Below, piece by piece: positions 51,044 to 63,800 of a stretch of DNA of 64,000 nucleotides (positions within the stretch are counted from its first letter, which is position 1; every line of letters starts with the position of its first letter). The notes below the pieces were generated by a model, which made no database searches, was not told the origin of the DNA, and worked only from the letters and a program-made list of their open reading frames with translations. The stretch is from NCBI RefSeq assembly GCF_030285625.1, contig NZ_CP127294.1, forward strand, positions 6,356,001-6,420,000, read 5' to 3'. Origin of the DNA: Amycolatopsis sp. 2-15. Lineage in GTDB: Bacteria > Actinomycetota > Actinomycetes > Mycobacteriales > Pseudonocardiaceae. A program made the position numbers and the translations under genes.

Positions 51044-54000
51044 ATGACCGGCGTCGTGCCCGGTTCCCCTTTGACCGCGGCGCAGGCCGGGGTCTTCTTC
51101 GCGCAGTCGCTCGCCCCGGCGGACCCGGCGTACCGCATCGGCTGGTACGCCGACGTGCGCGGCCGCGTCGACCTGACGCGGCTCGCGGACGCGGTGCGCC
51201 AGGCGGTCGGCGAAGCCGAGGGGCTGCACGTGACGGCCGAGGCCGACGAGACGGGCGTGCCGCGGCAGAACCCGGCGGCGTGGGCGGCCGAGGTGCCCGT
51301 GGTGGACCTGTCCGGCGAGCCCGATCCCGAGACGGCGGCGCACGCGTGGCTGCGGGTGGCGCTGGCGGAGCCGGTCGACCTCGCGCGCGGGCCGTTGACC
51401 GCGCACGCGGTGCTGCTGCTGGGACCGGACCGCGTGTGGTGGGCGCAGACGTTCCACCACCTGGTGACGGACGCGTACGGCCAAGCGGTGCTCACCCGCC
51501 GGGCCGCGGAGCTTTACGACGGTGCCGCGTCCGCTGTGGACTGGAGTGTCGAGCCGCTCCTGACGGCCGACCGCGAGTACCGGGAATCGGCCGCGTACGA
51601 AGCGGATCGCCGGTACTGGCGCGAAAAGCTCGCCGGCCGGCCCGATCCGGTGCGGCTGGCCGGCGGCGACGGTGCGGTGGTGCGGCGATCGGTCACGCTG
51701 CCGGCCGCCCGCGCCGACGCGGTGCGGAAGTTCGCCGGAAACCACGGCACCCGGCTGTCGCGCGTGGTGATCGCGGCGCTGGCCGCCTACGCGCACCGCG
51801 TGACCGGCGCCGAGGACCTCGTGCTCGGCCTGCCCGTCGCGGCGCGGGCCGACGCCGCGCTGCGCGAGCGGCCCGGGATGCTCTCGAACCTCTTGCCGCT
51901 GCGAGTTTCCGCGCGGCCCTCGACGACGCCGGCCGAGCTGGTCGCGGCGGTCACCAGCGAGGTCGCGGACCTGCTCGACCACGGCCGCTACCGGGGTGAG
52001 GACCTCGCGCGCGAGGAGAACCTGACCGGCGGGATGCATGAGCTCACCGGGCTGAGCCTCAACTTCCTGCTGGAGGTCTCGGTCGCGTTCGGCGAAGCCG
52101 CGGCCACGGTGCACAGCGTCGCGCTCGGCCCCGTGACCGACCTCGCCGTGACCGCCCACGACGCCGGTGCGGGCGGCGGGCTGCGGCTGGAGTTCGCCGC
52201 CGCCGGCCCGCCCGAGACACTCGCCGAGCACGAACGCCGGTTCCTCACCGTGCTCGACGCCATGGCCGCGCACGCCGACCGCCCGATCGCGGCGATCGAC
52301 CTGCTCACCGAACGCGAACGGCAGCTCGTGCTCACCGACTTTGCGACCTCGCCCGCCGAGTCGCCGGAACTGACCTGGCCTGAGGCGTTCGCCCGCGTCG
52401 TCGCGCGGCAGCCGGACGCCGTCGCCGTGGTGTGCGAGGGCGAGATGCTCACCTACGCCGCGCTCGACGCCGCCGCGAACCGCCTGGCGCGCCTGCTCAA
52501 CGGCCGCGGGGTGCGGGCCGAGGACGTGGTCGCGGTGGCGCTGCCGCGCTCGATCGACCTGGTCGTGGGCCTGCTGGGCGTGCTCAAGGCGGGCGCCGCG
52601 TATCTGCCGCTGGACCTCGACCTGCCCGAGGACCGCCTGGCGTACCTGCTGACGGACTCGGGCGCGCGCATCGTCCTGTCGGTCGCCGAATCCGCGGACC
52701 AGCTGCCCGTGGTCGAAGACGTCGTGCTGCTCGACGATCCCGCCGTGCGCGCGGAGCTCGCCGAGCTCGACGGCGGGCCCGTGGACCTCGGCGGGCTGCG
52801 GCTCGACCGCGCCGCGTACGTCATCTACACCTCCGGTTCCACCGGCAAGCCCAAGGGCGTGGTGCTTTCGCACGACGGCATCGGCAGCCTGATCGCCACG
52901 GCCACCGAGCGCATCGGGATCACGCCCGAGAGCCGGGTCGTGCAGTTCGCGTCGGCCGGGTTCGACGTGACGGTGTGGGACCTGGTGATGTCGCTGTGCG
53001 TGGGCGGACGGGTGATCGTGGTGCCCTCGCACCGGCGCGTCGCGGGCGTCGAGCTGACCGGCTACATCGCGGACAACGCCGCCACGCACATGATCCTGCC
53101 GCCCTCGCTGGTGGCCGCGCTGCCGGCCGACTGCGAGCTGCCGAAGGGCGCGGTGCTCATCGTCGGCACCGAAACCGTGCCGCCCGAGCTGATCGCGCGC
53201 TGGGCGAAGGACCTGCGTGTGGTCGCCGCGTACGGGCTCACCGAAGCGACGGTGAACTCCACGCTGTGGCTCTCGCAAGCGGACTGGACCGGGCCGATCC
53301 CGATCGGGCGGCCCGACTCCAACACCCGCTGCTACGTGCTGGACACCGCGCTCAACCCCGTGCCTCCGGGCGTGGAGGGCGAGCTGTACGTGGGCGGCCG
53401 CGGGCTCGCTCGCGGGTACGTCGGCCGCGCCGGGCTCACGGCCGAGCGGTTCGTGGCCGACCCGTTCGCCGGGCCGGGCGAGCGCATGTACCGCACGGGG
53501 GACCGCGTGCGCTGGCGCGCCGACGGGAACCTCGACTTCCTGGGTCGCGCCGACCACCAGGTCAAGATCCGCGGTTTCCGCGTCGAACCGGGTGAGATCG
53601 AGTCGGTGATCGCAGCGCACGACGGCGTCGCGCGCGTAGCCGTGGTGCCGCGCGAGGTCAAGCCAGGCGACCGGCGGCTGGTCGCGTACGTGGTGCCGGA
53701 GCACGCGCCCGGCGCCGACCGGGACCCGGCGCGGGAGGCCGCGCAGGTCGGCCGCTGGAAGGACGTGCACGAGCTGCTCTACTCGGTCGCCGACCGCGAC
53801 CCGTTCGACGAGGGCTTCACGGGGTGGAACTCCAGCTACGACGGCGAACCGCTGCCGCTGGGCGACATGCGCGCGTGGCGGGGTTCCACTGTGGACTCGA
53901 TCCGGGCGTTGCGGCCGCGGCGCGTGCTGGAGCTCGGCGTGGGCAGCGGGCTGCTGCTGTCGAAGCTCGCGGCGGGCACCGACGAGTACTGGGCGCTGGA

Positions 54001-54865
54001 CCTGTCCGAGGAAGTGGTGCGGCTGCTGGAAAGCCGCGTCGCGGACCGGCCGGAGCTGGCGGGCAAGGTGCACCTGCGGGCGCGGCCGGCGCACGAGCTG
54101 GGCGACCTGCCGGCCGGGCACTTCGACACCGTGGTGATCAACTCGGTGGTGCAGTACTTCCCGAGCGCCGAATACCTCGTCGACGTGCTGCGGCAGCTCA
54201 CGGGCCTGCTCGCGCCCGGTGGCTCGGTCTTCGTGGGTGACGTGCGGAACCTGAGCCTGCAGCGCGTGCTGCGCGCGGGCATCGCTGCGGCGCAGGGGGA
54301 CGCGACGCCGGCGGCGGTCGATGCGGCCGTGGCTCGTGAGGACGAGCTGGTGCTCGACCCGGGCTTCTTCGCCGCGCTGCCCGCGCGGATCGCCGCGTTC
54401 ACCGAGGCCGACGTCCGGCTGAAGCGTGCGACGTACGAGAACGAGCTGAGCCGGTACCGCTACGACCTCGTGCTGCGGACGGAACCCGCGGCCCCGCGCG
54501 AAGTCCCGGCGGTGCCGTGGGCCGAGCTGGGCTCGTCCGGCACCTTCGCGGCTCACCTCGGCGAGCTCGAGCCGGTGGACCTCCGAGTCACTGGAATCCC
54601 GAACGAGCGGCTCATCCCGGACCTCACGGCGTTGCTGGCGCTCGGCGGGAGCCGGCGCCCGCTCCCGGCGCGGCCATGGACCCGGACGTGCTGGTCGAGC
54701 TGGCCGGCGCGGCCGGCTACCGCGCGGCGGCCACGTGGTCCGGGGAGACGGCGACGGCGTTCGACCTCGTGCTGTCGCGCGAGGAGCCGGTGGCGACGTA
54801 CACCGGTGCGACCGACGGGCGGCTGGCCAACGTGCCGGTGGTCTACCGGGACCCGGCGTCGCTGA
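51044..54865 (+). CDS. Siderophore NRPS, 5' part (C-A-MT), interrupted by a frameshift
   Basis: From ATG 51044 with TGGAGG upstream. Domains: condensation (about 1-430; motif HHLVTDAYG, with Ala in place of the usual Gly after Asp) and adenylation (about 445-900; [40 protein letters not shown]). A methyltransferase ([22 protein letters not shown]) is inserted before the end of the adenylation domain. After about codon 1205 the frame changes: its last ~70 residues are Arg/Pro-rich and not NRPS-like, while the expected sequence continues one frame over. The protein as read ends at 54865. Substrate of this first module not assigned; the embedded MT predicts N-alpha-methylation. Confidence 0.85.
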   Translation: MTGVVPGSPLTAAQAGVFFAQSLAPADPAYRIGWYADVRGRVDLTRLADAVRQAVGEAEGLHVTAEADETGVPRQNPAAWAAEVPVVDLSGEPDPETAAHAWLRVALAEPVDLARGPLTAHAVLLLGPDRVWWAQTFHHLVTDAYGQAVLTRRAAELYDGAASAVDWSVEPLLTADREYRESAAYEADRRYWREKLAGRPDPVRLAGGDGAVVRRSVTLPAARADAVRKFAGNHGTRLSRVVIAALAAYAHRVTGAEDLVLGLPVAARADAALRERPGMLSNLLPLRVSARPSTTPAELVAAVTSEVADLLDHGRYRGEDLAREENLTGGMHELTGLSLNFLLEVSVAFGEAAATVHSVALGPVTDLAVTAHDAGAGGGLRLEFAAAGPPETLAEHERRFLTVLDAMAAHADRPIAAIDLLTERERQLVLTDFATSPAESPELTWPEAFARVVARQPDAVAVVCEGEMLTYAALDAAANRLARLLNGRGVRAEDVVAVALPRSIDLVVGLLGVLKAGAAYLPLDLDLPEDRLAYLLTDSGARIVLSVAESADQLPVVEDVVLLDDPAVRAELAELDGGPVDLGGLRLDRAAYVIYTSGSTGKPKGVVLSHDGIGSLIATATERIGITPESRVVQFASAGFDVTVWDLVMSLCVGGRVIVVPSHRRVAGVELTGYIADNAATHMILPPSLVAALPADCELPKGAVLIVGTETVPPELIARWAKDLRVVAAYGLTEATVNSTLWLSQADWTGPIPIGRPDSNTRCYVLDTALNPVPPGVEGELYVGGRGLARGYVGRAGLTAERFVADPFAGPGERMYRTGDRVRWRADGNLDFLGRADHQVKIRGFRVEPGEIESVIAAHDGVARVAVVPREVKPGDRRLVAYVVPEHAPGADRDPAREAAQVGRWKDVHELLYSVADRDPFDEGFTGWNSSYDGEPLPLGDMRAWRGSTVDSIRALRPRRVLELGVGSGLLLSKLAAGTDEYWALDLSEEVVRLLESRVADRPELAGKVHLRARPAHELGDLPAGHFDTVVINSVVQYFPSAEYLVDVLRQLTGLLAPGGSVFVGDVRNLSLQRVLRAGIAAAQGDATPAAVDAAVAREDELVLDPGFFAALPARIAAFTEADVRLKRATYENELSRYRYDLVLRTEPAAPREVPAVPWAELGSSGTFAAHLGELEPVDLRVTGIPNERLIPDLTALLALGGSRRPLPARPWTRTCWSSWPARPATARRPRGPGRRRRRSTSCCRARSRWRRTPVRPTGGWPTCRWSTGTRRR
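54645..54676 (+). other. Apparent frameshift in the NRPS gene
   Basis: The first-frame sequence reads sensibly to about ALLALGG (54,650). The second frame reads sensibly from about [12 protein letters not shown] (54,673). A comparable stretch in the second methyltransferase module (about 63,290-63,400) is continuous. The offset equals one missing base or two extra bases, in a very GC-rich run where sequencing errors are common. A genuine mutation is equally possible from sequence alone. Confidence 0.8.
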
Positions 54866-57800
54866 TGAAGGACCTGCGTACCCGGGTCGAAGAGGCGTTG
54901 CCGCACTACATGGTGCCCTCGGCGTTCGTGCCGCTGGACCGCCTGCCGATCATGACCAACGGCAAGCTCGACCGCGCCGCGCTGCCCCTGCCCGACTTCG
55001 GAGCGCTGGCGCAGGGCCGCTCGCCGCGAACGCCGCGCGAGGTCGCGTTGTGCACCGTGATGGCCGACGTGCTCGGTGTGCCCTCGGCCGGCGCTGACGA
55101 CGACTTCTTCGCGCTCGGCGGCGACAGCATCACGTCGATCCGGCTCGTGCTCGGCGCCGCCCGCCACGGCCTCGCCATCACACCCCGGCAGGTTTTCCAG
55201 CACCGCACCGCCGAGGCGCTCGCCGCGTGCGCCGGCGAAGTGACCACAGCCGACGATTCGGCTGAGCCGCTGCTGGAGCTGTCCGAAGCGGACTCGGCCG
55301 CCCTCGGCTCGCACGCCGAGGTGCTGCCGGTGACCCCGTTGCAGCAAGGATTCTTCTTCCACGCCGCGTTCGAGGACGACGACGTCTACACCGTCCAGGA
55401 GATCTTCGACCTCGCCGGGCCGGTGGACCCGCCGACGCTGCGTCGCGCCGTGCAGAACCTCCTCGACCGCCATGCGTCGCTGCGGTCGGGTTTCCGCCAG
55501 CTCGACGACAGCCGCGTGGTCCAGGTCGTGGCGGCGCACGCCGAGCTGCCATGGCGGGAGATCTCGCCCGAAGCCGCCGCCGACGCCCTGGCCGCCGACC
55601 GCGACCGCCGCTTCGCCCTCGACCGGCCGCCGCTGCTGCGCGCCACGCTCGTCGGGCGCGAGCGGCTCGCCCTGACCTTCCACCACATCGTGGCCGACGG
55701 CTGGTCGGTCGCCGTGATGGTGCGCGAGATCCTCGCCCGTTACGGCGCAACCGAACCGCTTCGGCCCGAGCCCGCCTCGCGCACCGCACACCTGCGGCGG
55801 CTGGCCGCGCGCGACCACGACGCGGCGCGGCAGGCGTGGCGGACGGCGCTCGCGGGCATCGAAGAACCGACGCGCCTGGTGACCACACCCGCCGGGGTGG
55901 CGCCACGACGTCCGTCGCGCGTGCACTTCGCCGTCGACGCGGCGATCACCGCCCGGGTGGGCGCGTTCGCGCGCCAGCACGGGCTCACGCTCGGCACCGT
56001 GCTGCACGGCGCGTGGGGCCTGCTGCTCGGCCGCCTGACCGGCCGCGGGGACCTGGTCTTCGGCAGCACCGTGTCGGGCCGCGACCCCGGTGTCGCGGGC
56101 ATCGAGGACGCCGTCGGCCTGTACATCAACACCTTGCCCGTGCGGGTTCGCTGGACCGGGGCCGACACCGTTGCCAGGCTGCTGCGACGGCTGCAGGACG
56201 AGCAGGCCGCGCTGCTGGACCACCAGCACCTCGGCCTCGCCGAACTGCAACGGATCGCCGGCGTGGGCCAGGAGGAGCTGTTCGACACGCTTGTCGTGGT
56301 CGAGAACTACCCGCGCGAGAACGACGACGCGAGTGCACTGCGCGTGACCGGCGTGGAGGTCGTGGACGCCGTGCACTACCCGGTCGCGCTCATCGCCACG
56401 CCGGGCGAGACGCTGCAGTTCGGCCTCAAGTTCGACGCGGCCCGCCTCGACGCGCGGGCGGCCGAGCAGCTCACGGAACGGTTCGTGCGAGTGCTCGAAG
56501 CGTTCGCCGCGGCCCCGGACGCGCCGGTGGCGCACGTCGACCTCGTCTCGGCCGCGGAGCTGGAGCTGCTGGGGGAGCTGAACGCGACGGCGGTTTCCGT
56601 GCCGGAGCAGACGCTGCTCTCGGCGTTCGAGCGGCACGCGGCCGAGACTCCGGACGCGACGGCCGTGCTGTTCGAGGACGAGCGGCTGTCCTATGGGGAC
56701 CTCGCTGCGCGGGCCGCGGTACTGGCCCGGCGGCTGCGAGCCCGTGGTGCGGGGCCCGGGTCGGTGGTCGCCGTGGCGCTGCCGCGGTCGGCCGAGCTGA
56801 TGGTGGCGCTGCTGGGCGTGCTGAAGTCCGGCGCGGCCTACCTGCCGCTGGATCTCGACTACCCGGCCGAACGGCTGGAGTACATGCTTGCGTCCTCCGG
56901 CGCCGCGTTGGTGGTCACCGAAGCGGGGACGGCCGCGCGGGTTCCGGCCGGCCTGGAGCAGGTGCCCCTCGACGGTCCGGACGTGGCCGATCGGCCCACC
57001 CGGGTGGCGAGCGTCGACGACGCTGCCTACCTGATCTACACGTCCGGTTCGACCGGCCGGCCCAAGGGTGTCGTGGTCACGCACCGCGCGATCGTCAACC
57101 GGCTCGCGTGGATGCAGCACGAGTACCGGCTGGGTGCCGACGACCGCGTGCTGCAGAAGACACCTTCGAGCTTCGACGTGTCCGTGTGGGAGTTCTTCTG
57201 GGCGCTGCGCGAGGGCGCGGCCGTGGTGTTCGCGCGGCCCGACGGCCACCGCGACCCGGCGTACCTCGCCGACGTGATCCGCACCCACGGCGTGACGACG
57301 CTGCACTTCGTGCCGTCGATGCTGGCCGCGTTCCTCTCCGTCGAGGAGGTCACCGACGCCCCGCGCTGGGTCGCATCGCTGCGTCGTGTGTTCACCAGTG
57401 GCGAAGCGCTGCCCGGCGAGGCCGCGTCCCGCTGGCGGCGGCTGACGGGGGTGCCGCTGCACAACCTGTACGGCCCGACCGAGGCAGCCGTGGACGTGTC
57501 GTACTTCCAGTTCCGCGACGGTCCGGAAGCGACTGTCCCCATCGGACGTCCGGTGTGGAACACGCGCCTGCTCGTGCTGGACCCGTGCCTGCGCCCGGTG
57601 CCCGACGGCGTGGCGGGGGAGCTCTACCTCGCGGGCGTGCAGCTCGCGCGGGGCTACCACGGGCAGTCCGCGCTGACGGCCGAACGGTTCGTGGCCGATC
57701 CGTTCGGCGAACCCGGCGCGCGGATGTACCGCACCGGCGACCTCGTGCAGCGCCGCGCCGACGGCGAGCTCGAGTACCTGGGCCGCACCGACCGGCAGGT

Positions 57801-60800
57801 GAAGATCCGCGGCAACCGCATCGAATTGGGCGAGATCGAGGCCGTGCTCGCGGCGCAGCCCGGCGTCCGCGCGGCCGCGGTCGTCGTGCGAGACGGCGCC
57901 CTGGTCGGTTACGCGGCGGGCGCCGCGGACCCCGACGAGCTGCGCGCCGCGCTGACCGCGGCGTTGCCCGCGACGATGGTGCCGAACGCCCTCGTGGTGC
58001 TCGACGAGTTCCCGCTGACCCCGAGCGGCAAGCTCGACACTCGCGCCCTGCCCGCACCGGCCGTCCCCGCGGCCGCGGCTGCGGTACAGCGCGGCGACGA
58101 CCGCGGGTCGGCGCTGGCGGCGATCTTCGCCGAAGTGCTCGGGCTGGCCGAGGTCGGCGCCGACGGCGACTTCTTCCTGCTGGGCGGCGACAGCGTCACG
58201 TCGATCAGCGTGTCGAGCCGCGCCCGCCGGGCCGGGTTCGACCTGAGCCCGAAGGACGTGTTCACCCACCGCACGCCCGCCGCGCTCGCGGCACTCGGTG
58301 GTGTGCCCGTGGCGCAGGGGCCGGTACCCGATCCGGACGGGGTCGGCGACGTGCCGCTGCTGCCCGAGGTCCACCGTCTGCGCGACCTCGGCGACAGCGG
58401 CGCCGAGTCGATCCGGCTGCGTCTGCCCGCCGGCGCGGACACCGAAAGCCTTGCGGCGGCGCTGCAGGCGGTGCTCGACCACCACGACGGGCTGCGGCTC
58501 AAGCGCAGCCGAGTCGCGTCCGTGCTGTGGTCGCTCGAAACCCGCCCGGCCGGCGCCGTCGACGCCGCCGAAGTGCTGCTCGCCGAGAACAACACGGCCG
58601 AGAACAACACGGCCGAGAACAACACGGCCGAGTTCGATCCGGACGCCGGGATCCTGCTGCGGGCCGTCAGGTCCGGCGACCGGCTCCTGCTCACCGCCCA
58701 CCCGCTGCTGGTCGACGCGCCGTCGTGGCGCACGATCGCGGCCGACCTCGCCACTGCGTGGACGGCGGTGCAAGCCGGGCGCACGCCGGTGTTCGCCGCG
58801 GTGGAAACCTCGCTGCGCACCCACGCCCGCGCCGTCACCGAGCGGGCGCAGGCACCGGAGCTGCTGGCGGACCTGGAGCACTGGGCCGCGACCCTCGCGC
58901 CGGGCGCCGCGACGGTCCCCGTCCCCGGCACACAGACCGAACGCACCGTGCGGTTCTCCGCCGACCAGAGCCGGGCCCTCGTCGAGCAGCTGCCGGCGTC
59001 GGTGCGTGGCGACGTGACCGACGTGCTGCTGACGGCGCTCGCCCAAGCCGGCGGTGAGCTGATCGTCGATGTGCTCGACCGTCCTGAAGGGACGCCCGAC
59101 GCGGTGGGCGCGCTGCACACCGCGCGCCCGGTGCGGCTCACGGCGACGGACCTCAAGCAGGTCAAGGACCTTGTCCGCGCGGCCCCCGACGCCCTCGGCT
59201 ACGGCCTGCTGCGTTACCTCAACCCGCAGGCCGCGCCGTTGTTCGCCCAGCTCGCCCGCGCCGACGTGCTGCTGCGGTACGCGAGCCACGTGCCGTTCGG
59301 CACGCAGGACTGGGGCTTCGCGGCCGGCCCGGGCGCACCCGCCGGCGCGCACGCGTTGCGCATCGGCGCGGTCCGCGAGGACACGCCGGACGGGCCGGTG
59401 CTGGCGCTCACCTTCGCCGGTGCCACGCCGGACTTCGTCGACCGCGTGGTCGCCGCGCTGGCCGACCTCGCCGCGACGGACGTCGCCGCGACCGGGCTGA
59501 CCACTTCCGACCTCGCGCTGATCGAGCTGGCGCAGGACGAGATCGAGCACGTCGAACGGCTGAGCCCGCTGCCGCTGTCGGACATCTGGCCGCTCTCGCC
59601 GTTGCAGGAAGGCCTCTTCTTCCACTCCAGCTACGACCAGTCGCGCATCGACATCTACACGATCCAGGAGGCCATCGACCTCGACCGGCACCTCGACGCC
59701 GACCGCCTGCGGGCCGCGTGCGCGGCGCTGATGGACCGCACGCCGAGCCTGCACGCGGGTTTCACCAGCGAAGGCCTGCGCGGGCCGGTGCAGTTCGTCA
59801 CGGCCGGTTTCCCGCCGCCGGTGACCGAAGTGGACCTGCGCGACCTGTCCGAAGCGGACCGTGAGCGGCAGCTGGCCGAGCTGATGGAGCGCGACCGGAC
59901 GAGCCGGTTCGACCTCGGGCACCCGCCGCTGTTCCGGATCACGCTCGTGCGCCTCGGCGCCGAACGCGACCGCGTGGTGCTCAACCGGCACCTGCTGCTG
60001 TGGGACGGCTGGTCCGCGTGGCTGTTGATCGAGCAGCTCTTCGCGCACTACGAGGGCGGCGAACAGCCGGCCGGCGGGTCCTATGTGGACTACCTGCAGT
60101 GGCTGTCGCGCCAGGACGTCGAGGAAGCCACGGCGGCGTGGCGCTCCGCGTTGTCCGGCTTGAGCGAGCCGACGCTGATCGGCCCCGACACGCAAGGGCT
60201 GGAGCCCGTCACACCGGTCAACCTCGACGCGCACCTGACGCCCCAGCTGACCGACCGCCTGCGCGACGAGGCCCGCCGCCACGGTCTCACCGTGAACTCC
60301 GTGCTCAACGCCGCGTGGGCGCTCGTGCTGTCCACGATGGTCGGCCGCCAGGACGTGGTGTTCGGCGCCGCCGTCGCCGGGCGCCCCGCCGCGGTGCCGG
60401 ACATCGAGACCACGATCGGCTTGTTCCTCAACACCGTGCCCACGCGCGTGCGGCTCGTGCCGGAAGAGCCGGTGCTCGACCTGCTGCGCCGCATCCAGTC
60501 CGAGCGCATGGACCTCACGCCGTACGAGTTCATGAGCCTCGGTGTGCTCCAGCGCGAGGCCGGCCACCGCGTGCTGTTCGACACGCTGTTCGTGCTCCGC
60601 GGAGCGGACGGCGACGAACGCTACGCCGGCCTGCGCCACCGCCACGGCATCACGAACCTCGTGAACGTCGACGCCACGCACTACCCGTTGACGCTCGTGG
60701 TCACGCCCGGGCAGTCGATGCGCGTGACGCTGTCCTACCGCGACGACGTGATCGCGGCGGACGAGGCCGCCGTGCTGCTGGGCCGCTTCACCGGGCTCGT

Positions 60801-63800
60801 CGAGCAGCTCGTGGGCGACCTGACCGCACCCGTCGGCGCGCTGGAGACGGTGTCGGCCGACCGCCGAGCGGAGCTGGCGGAGATCTGGGCGGCCACCGAG
60901 CACCCGATGGCGCGGGACACCATCGCCGACCTGCTCGCCGCCCAGGCCACGAGCACGCCGGAAACCACCGCCCTCGTCTTCGGCGAGCAGACGCTGACCT
61001 ACGCGCAGCTGGACGAAGCCGTGAACCGCATGGCCCGGCTGCTGCTTTCCCGGGGCGCCGAGCCGGAACGCGTGATCGCGCTGGGGTTGCCGCGCTCGAT
61101 CGACATGGTCGTGGCGCTGTTCGCCGTCCTGCGCACGGGCGCGGCGTACCTGCCCCTCGAACTCGACTACCCGGCCGACCGCCTCGCGCTGATGCTCGAC
61201 GACGCCGGTCCGCTGTGCCTGGTCACGACCACCGCCGTCGCGCGGGACCTGCCCGAGGATCTGCCGCGGGTGCTGGTCGACAACGACGAAACGAAAGCCG
61301 AACTCGCGGCGTTGTCCGGCGGCGAGCCGGCAGACGTCGAGCGCCCGCTCTTCAGCCGCGACCGCGCGGACCGCCTGGAACACCCCGCGTACGTCATCTA
61401 CACCTCCGGTTCCACGCGGAAGCCGAAGGGTGTGGTCACGCCGTATCGCGGCCTGACGAACATGCAGCTCAACCACCAGGAGGCGATCTTCGGGCCGGCC
61501 ATCGCGTCGGCCGGCGGGCGGCGCCTGCGGATCGCGCACACCGTGTCGTTCGCCTTCGACATGTCGTGGGAAGAACTGTTGTGGCTCGTCGAGGGCCACG
61601 AGGTGCACGTGTGCGACGAAGAGCTGCGCCGCGACGCCCGCGCGCTCGTGGCGTACTGCAACCGGCACCGCGTCGACGTGGTGAACGTGACGCCGACCTA
61701 CGCGTACCTGCTCATCGAGGAAGGCCTGCTCGACGGGGGCCCACTAGACGAGGGCCCACTAGACGAGGACACTGCGAGCCACCGGCCCGCGCTGGTGCTG
61801 CTCGGTGGCGAGGCCGTGTCCGAATCGGTCTGGAACCGCCTGCGCGACACCGAAGGCGTCTACGGCTACAACCTCTACGGCCCCACCGAGTACACGATCA
61901 ACACCCTCGGCGGCGGCACGACCGACAGCGACACCCCGACCGTCGGCAAGCCCATCTGGAACACCCGCGCGTACATCGTGGACAACTGGCTGCGACCCGT
62001 GCCCGACGGCGTGCCGGGCGAGCTCTACATCGCCGGCACCGGCCTGGCCCGCGGGTACCTCGGGCGGCCGGGGCTCACCGCGGAGCGGTTCGTCGCGGAT
62101 CCCTTCGGCGCGCCCGGCGCGCGCATGTACCGCACGGGTGACCTCGTGCGCCGCCGCCCCGACGGGAACCTCGACTTCCTCGGCCGCACCGACGACCAGG
62201 TGAAGATCCGCGGCTACCGCGTGGAGCTGGGCGAGATCGAGACGGCGCTGGCGCGGCATCCGCAGGTCGCGCAGGCGGCCGTGATCGCGCGGCCGGACCC
62301 GTCGGCGCCGGGGCTGCAGCGGCTCGTCGGCTACGTCGTGCCGGCCGAGCTCAGCGGCGACGAGCGCGACGCCGCCGAAGCCGACCAGGTCGGTGAGTGG
62401 CAGCAGATCTACTTCGACGAGTACACCGAGATCCCGACCGCGTTGTTCACCGAGGACTTCGCCGGCTGGGACTCCAGCTACGACGGCACGCCGATTCCAT
62501 TGGCGCACATGCGGGAGTGGCGCGCCGCCACCGTCACGCGCATCGGGGAGCTGGCGCCGCGGCGGATCCTGGAGATCGGCGTCGGCACCGGCCTGCTGAT
62601 GGGGCAGCTCGCGCCGCACGCCGAGGAGTACTGGGGCACGGACCTCGCCGCCCCGGTGATCGGGAAGCTGACGCGTGAGCTGGAACACGACGCGGAGCTG
62701 GCCGCCAAGGTCACGCTGCGGGCGCAGCCGGCGCACGAGTTCGGCGACCTGCCACGCGGGCACTTCGACACCGTCGTGATCAACTCCGTGGTCCAGTACT
62801 TCCCGAGCGTCGACTACCTCACGCAGGTGCTGAGCACGGCGCTGGACCTGCTCGCGCCCGGTGGTTCGCTGTTCGTCGGCGACGTGCGCAACCTGCGGCT
62901 CGCGCGCTCGTTCCACACCGCCATCCAGCTGACGCGCGCCGACGCGACGTCCGACGTCGCCCAGCTGCGCCGCGCGATCGAACGCGGTGCGGCGCTGGAG
63001 AAGGAGCTCCTGCTCGACCCGGACTACTTCACCGCGCTCGCGCACAAGCTGCCCGGTGTCGGCGCGCGGATCCGCGTGAAGCGGGCCGAACTGCACAACG
63101 AGCTGAGCCGCTATCGCTACGACGTCGTCCTCACCAAGGACGCCACCGGTGAAGTGCCGGTGGCGCAGGCGCCGCGCGTGCTGTGGGACGAGGTCGGCTC
63201 GCTCGCCGAGCTGGAGAGCCGGCTGACCGGCGACCAACTGCGGGTCAGCCGGATCCCGGACGCTCGGCTCGCGGCGGAGTTCGCCGCGATGCGGGCGCTC
63301 GACGCAGGCGCGCCGCTGCTCGACGTGCTGGATCGCTTCCACGGCGCCGGTGACGGCGTCGAACCCGAAGCGGTCCACCGCCTTGGCGAGAGTTCGGGCT
63401 TCGCTGTGCACACGACGTGGTCGACCGGCGTCGACGGGGTGTTCGACGCCGTGTTCGTCCGCGCGGACGTGCCGGTCTCGGGCCTCTACGTGCCCGCGGC
63501 GACCGGCACCAACCTCACGCGGTTCGCGAACAGCCCGACCGCCGCCCGCGGCAGCGCCGAGCTGGTGCAGGTGCTGCGTGACGAGCTGAAGCGGCAGCTG
63601 CCCGACTACATGGTCCCGGCCGCGTTCGTGACGCTCGGCAGCCTGCCTCTGACCGACAACGGCAAGCTCAACGTGCGCGCCCTGCCCGACGCCGAACCCG
63701 CTGTGTCGCTGGCGGAGAGCCGGCCGGCGGCGTCACCCGAGGAAGAGGTGCTCTGCGAGCTGTTCGCGGAGGTCCTGGGCCTCGAGCGCGTGGGCGTGGC

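Noticed and set aside
54553..61668. A minus-strand open frame of more than 2,300 codons opposite the NRPS
   Set aside because: It is an antisense by-product of GC-rich codon use. The plus strand encodes canonical NRPS motifs throughout and the minus translation is low-complexity Arg/Val/His without domains.
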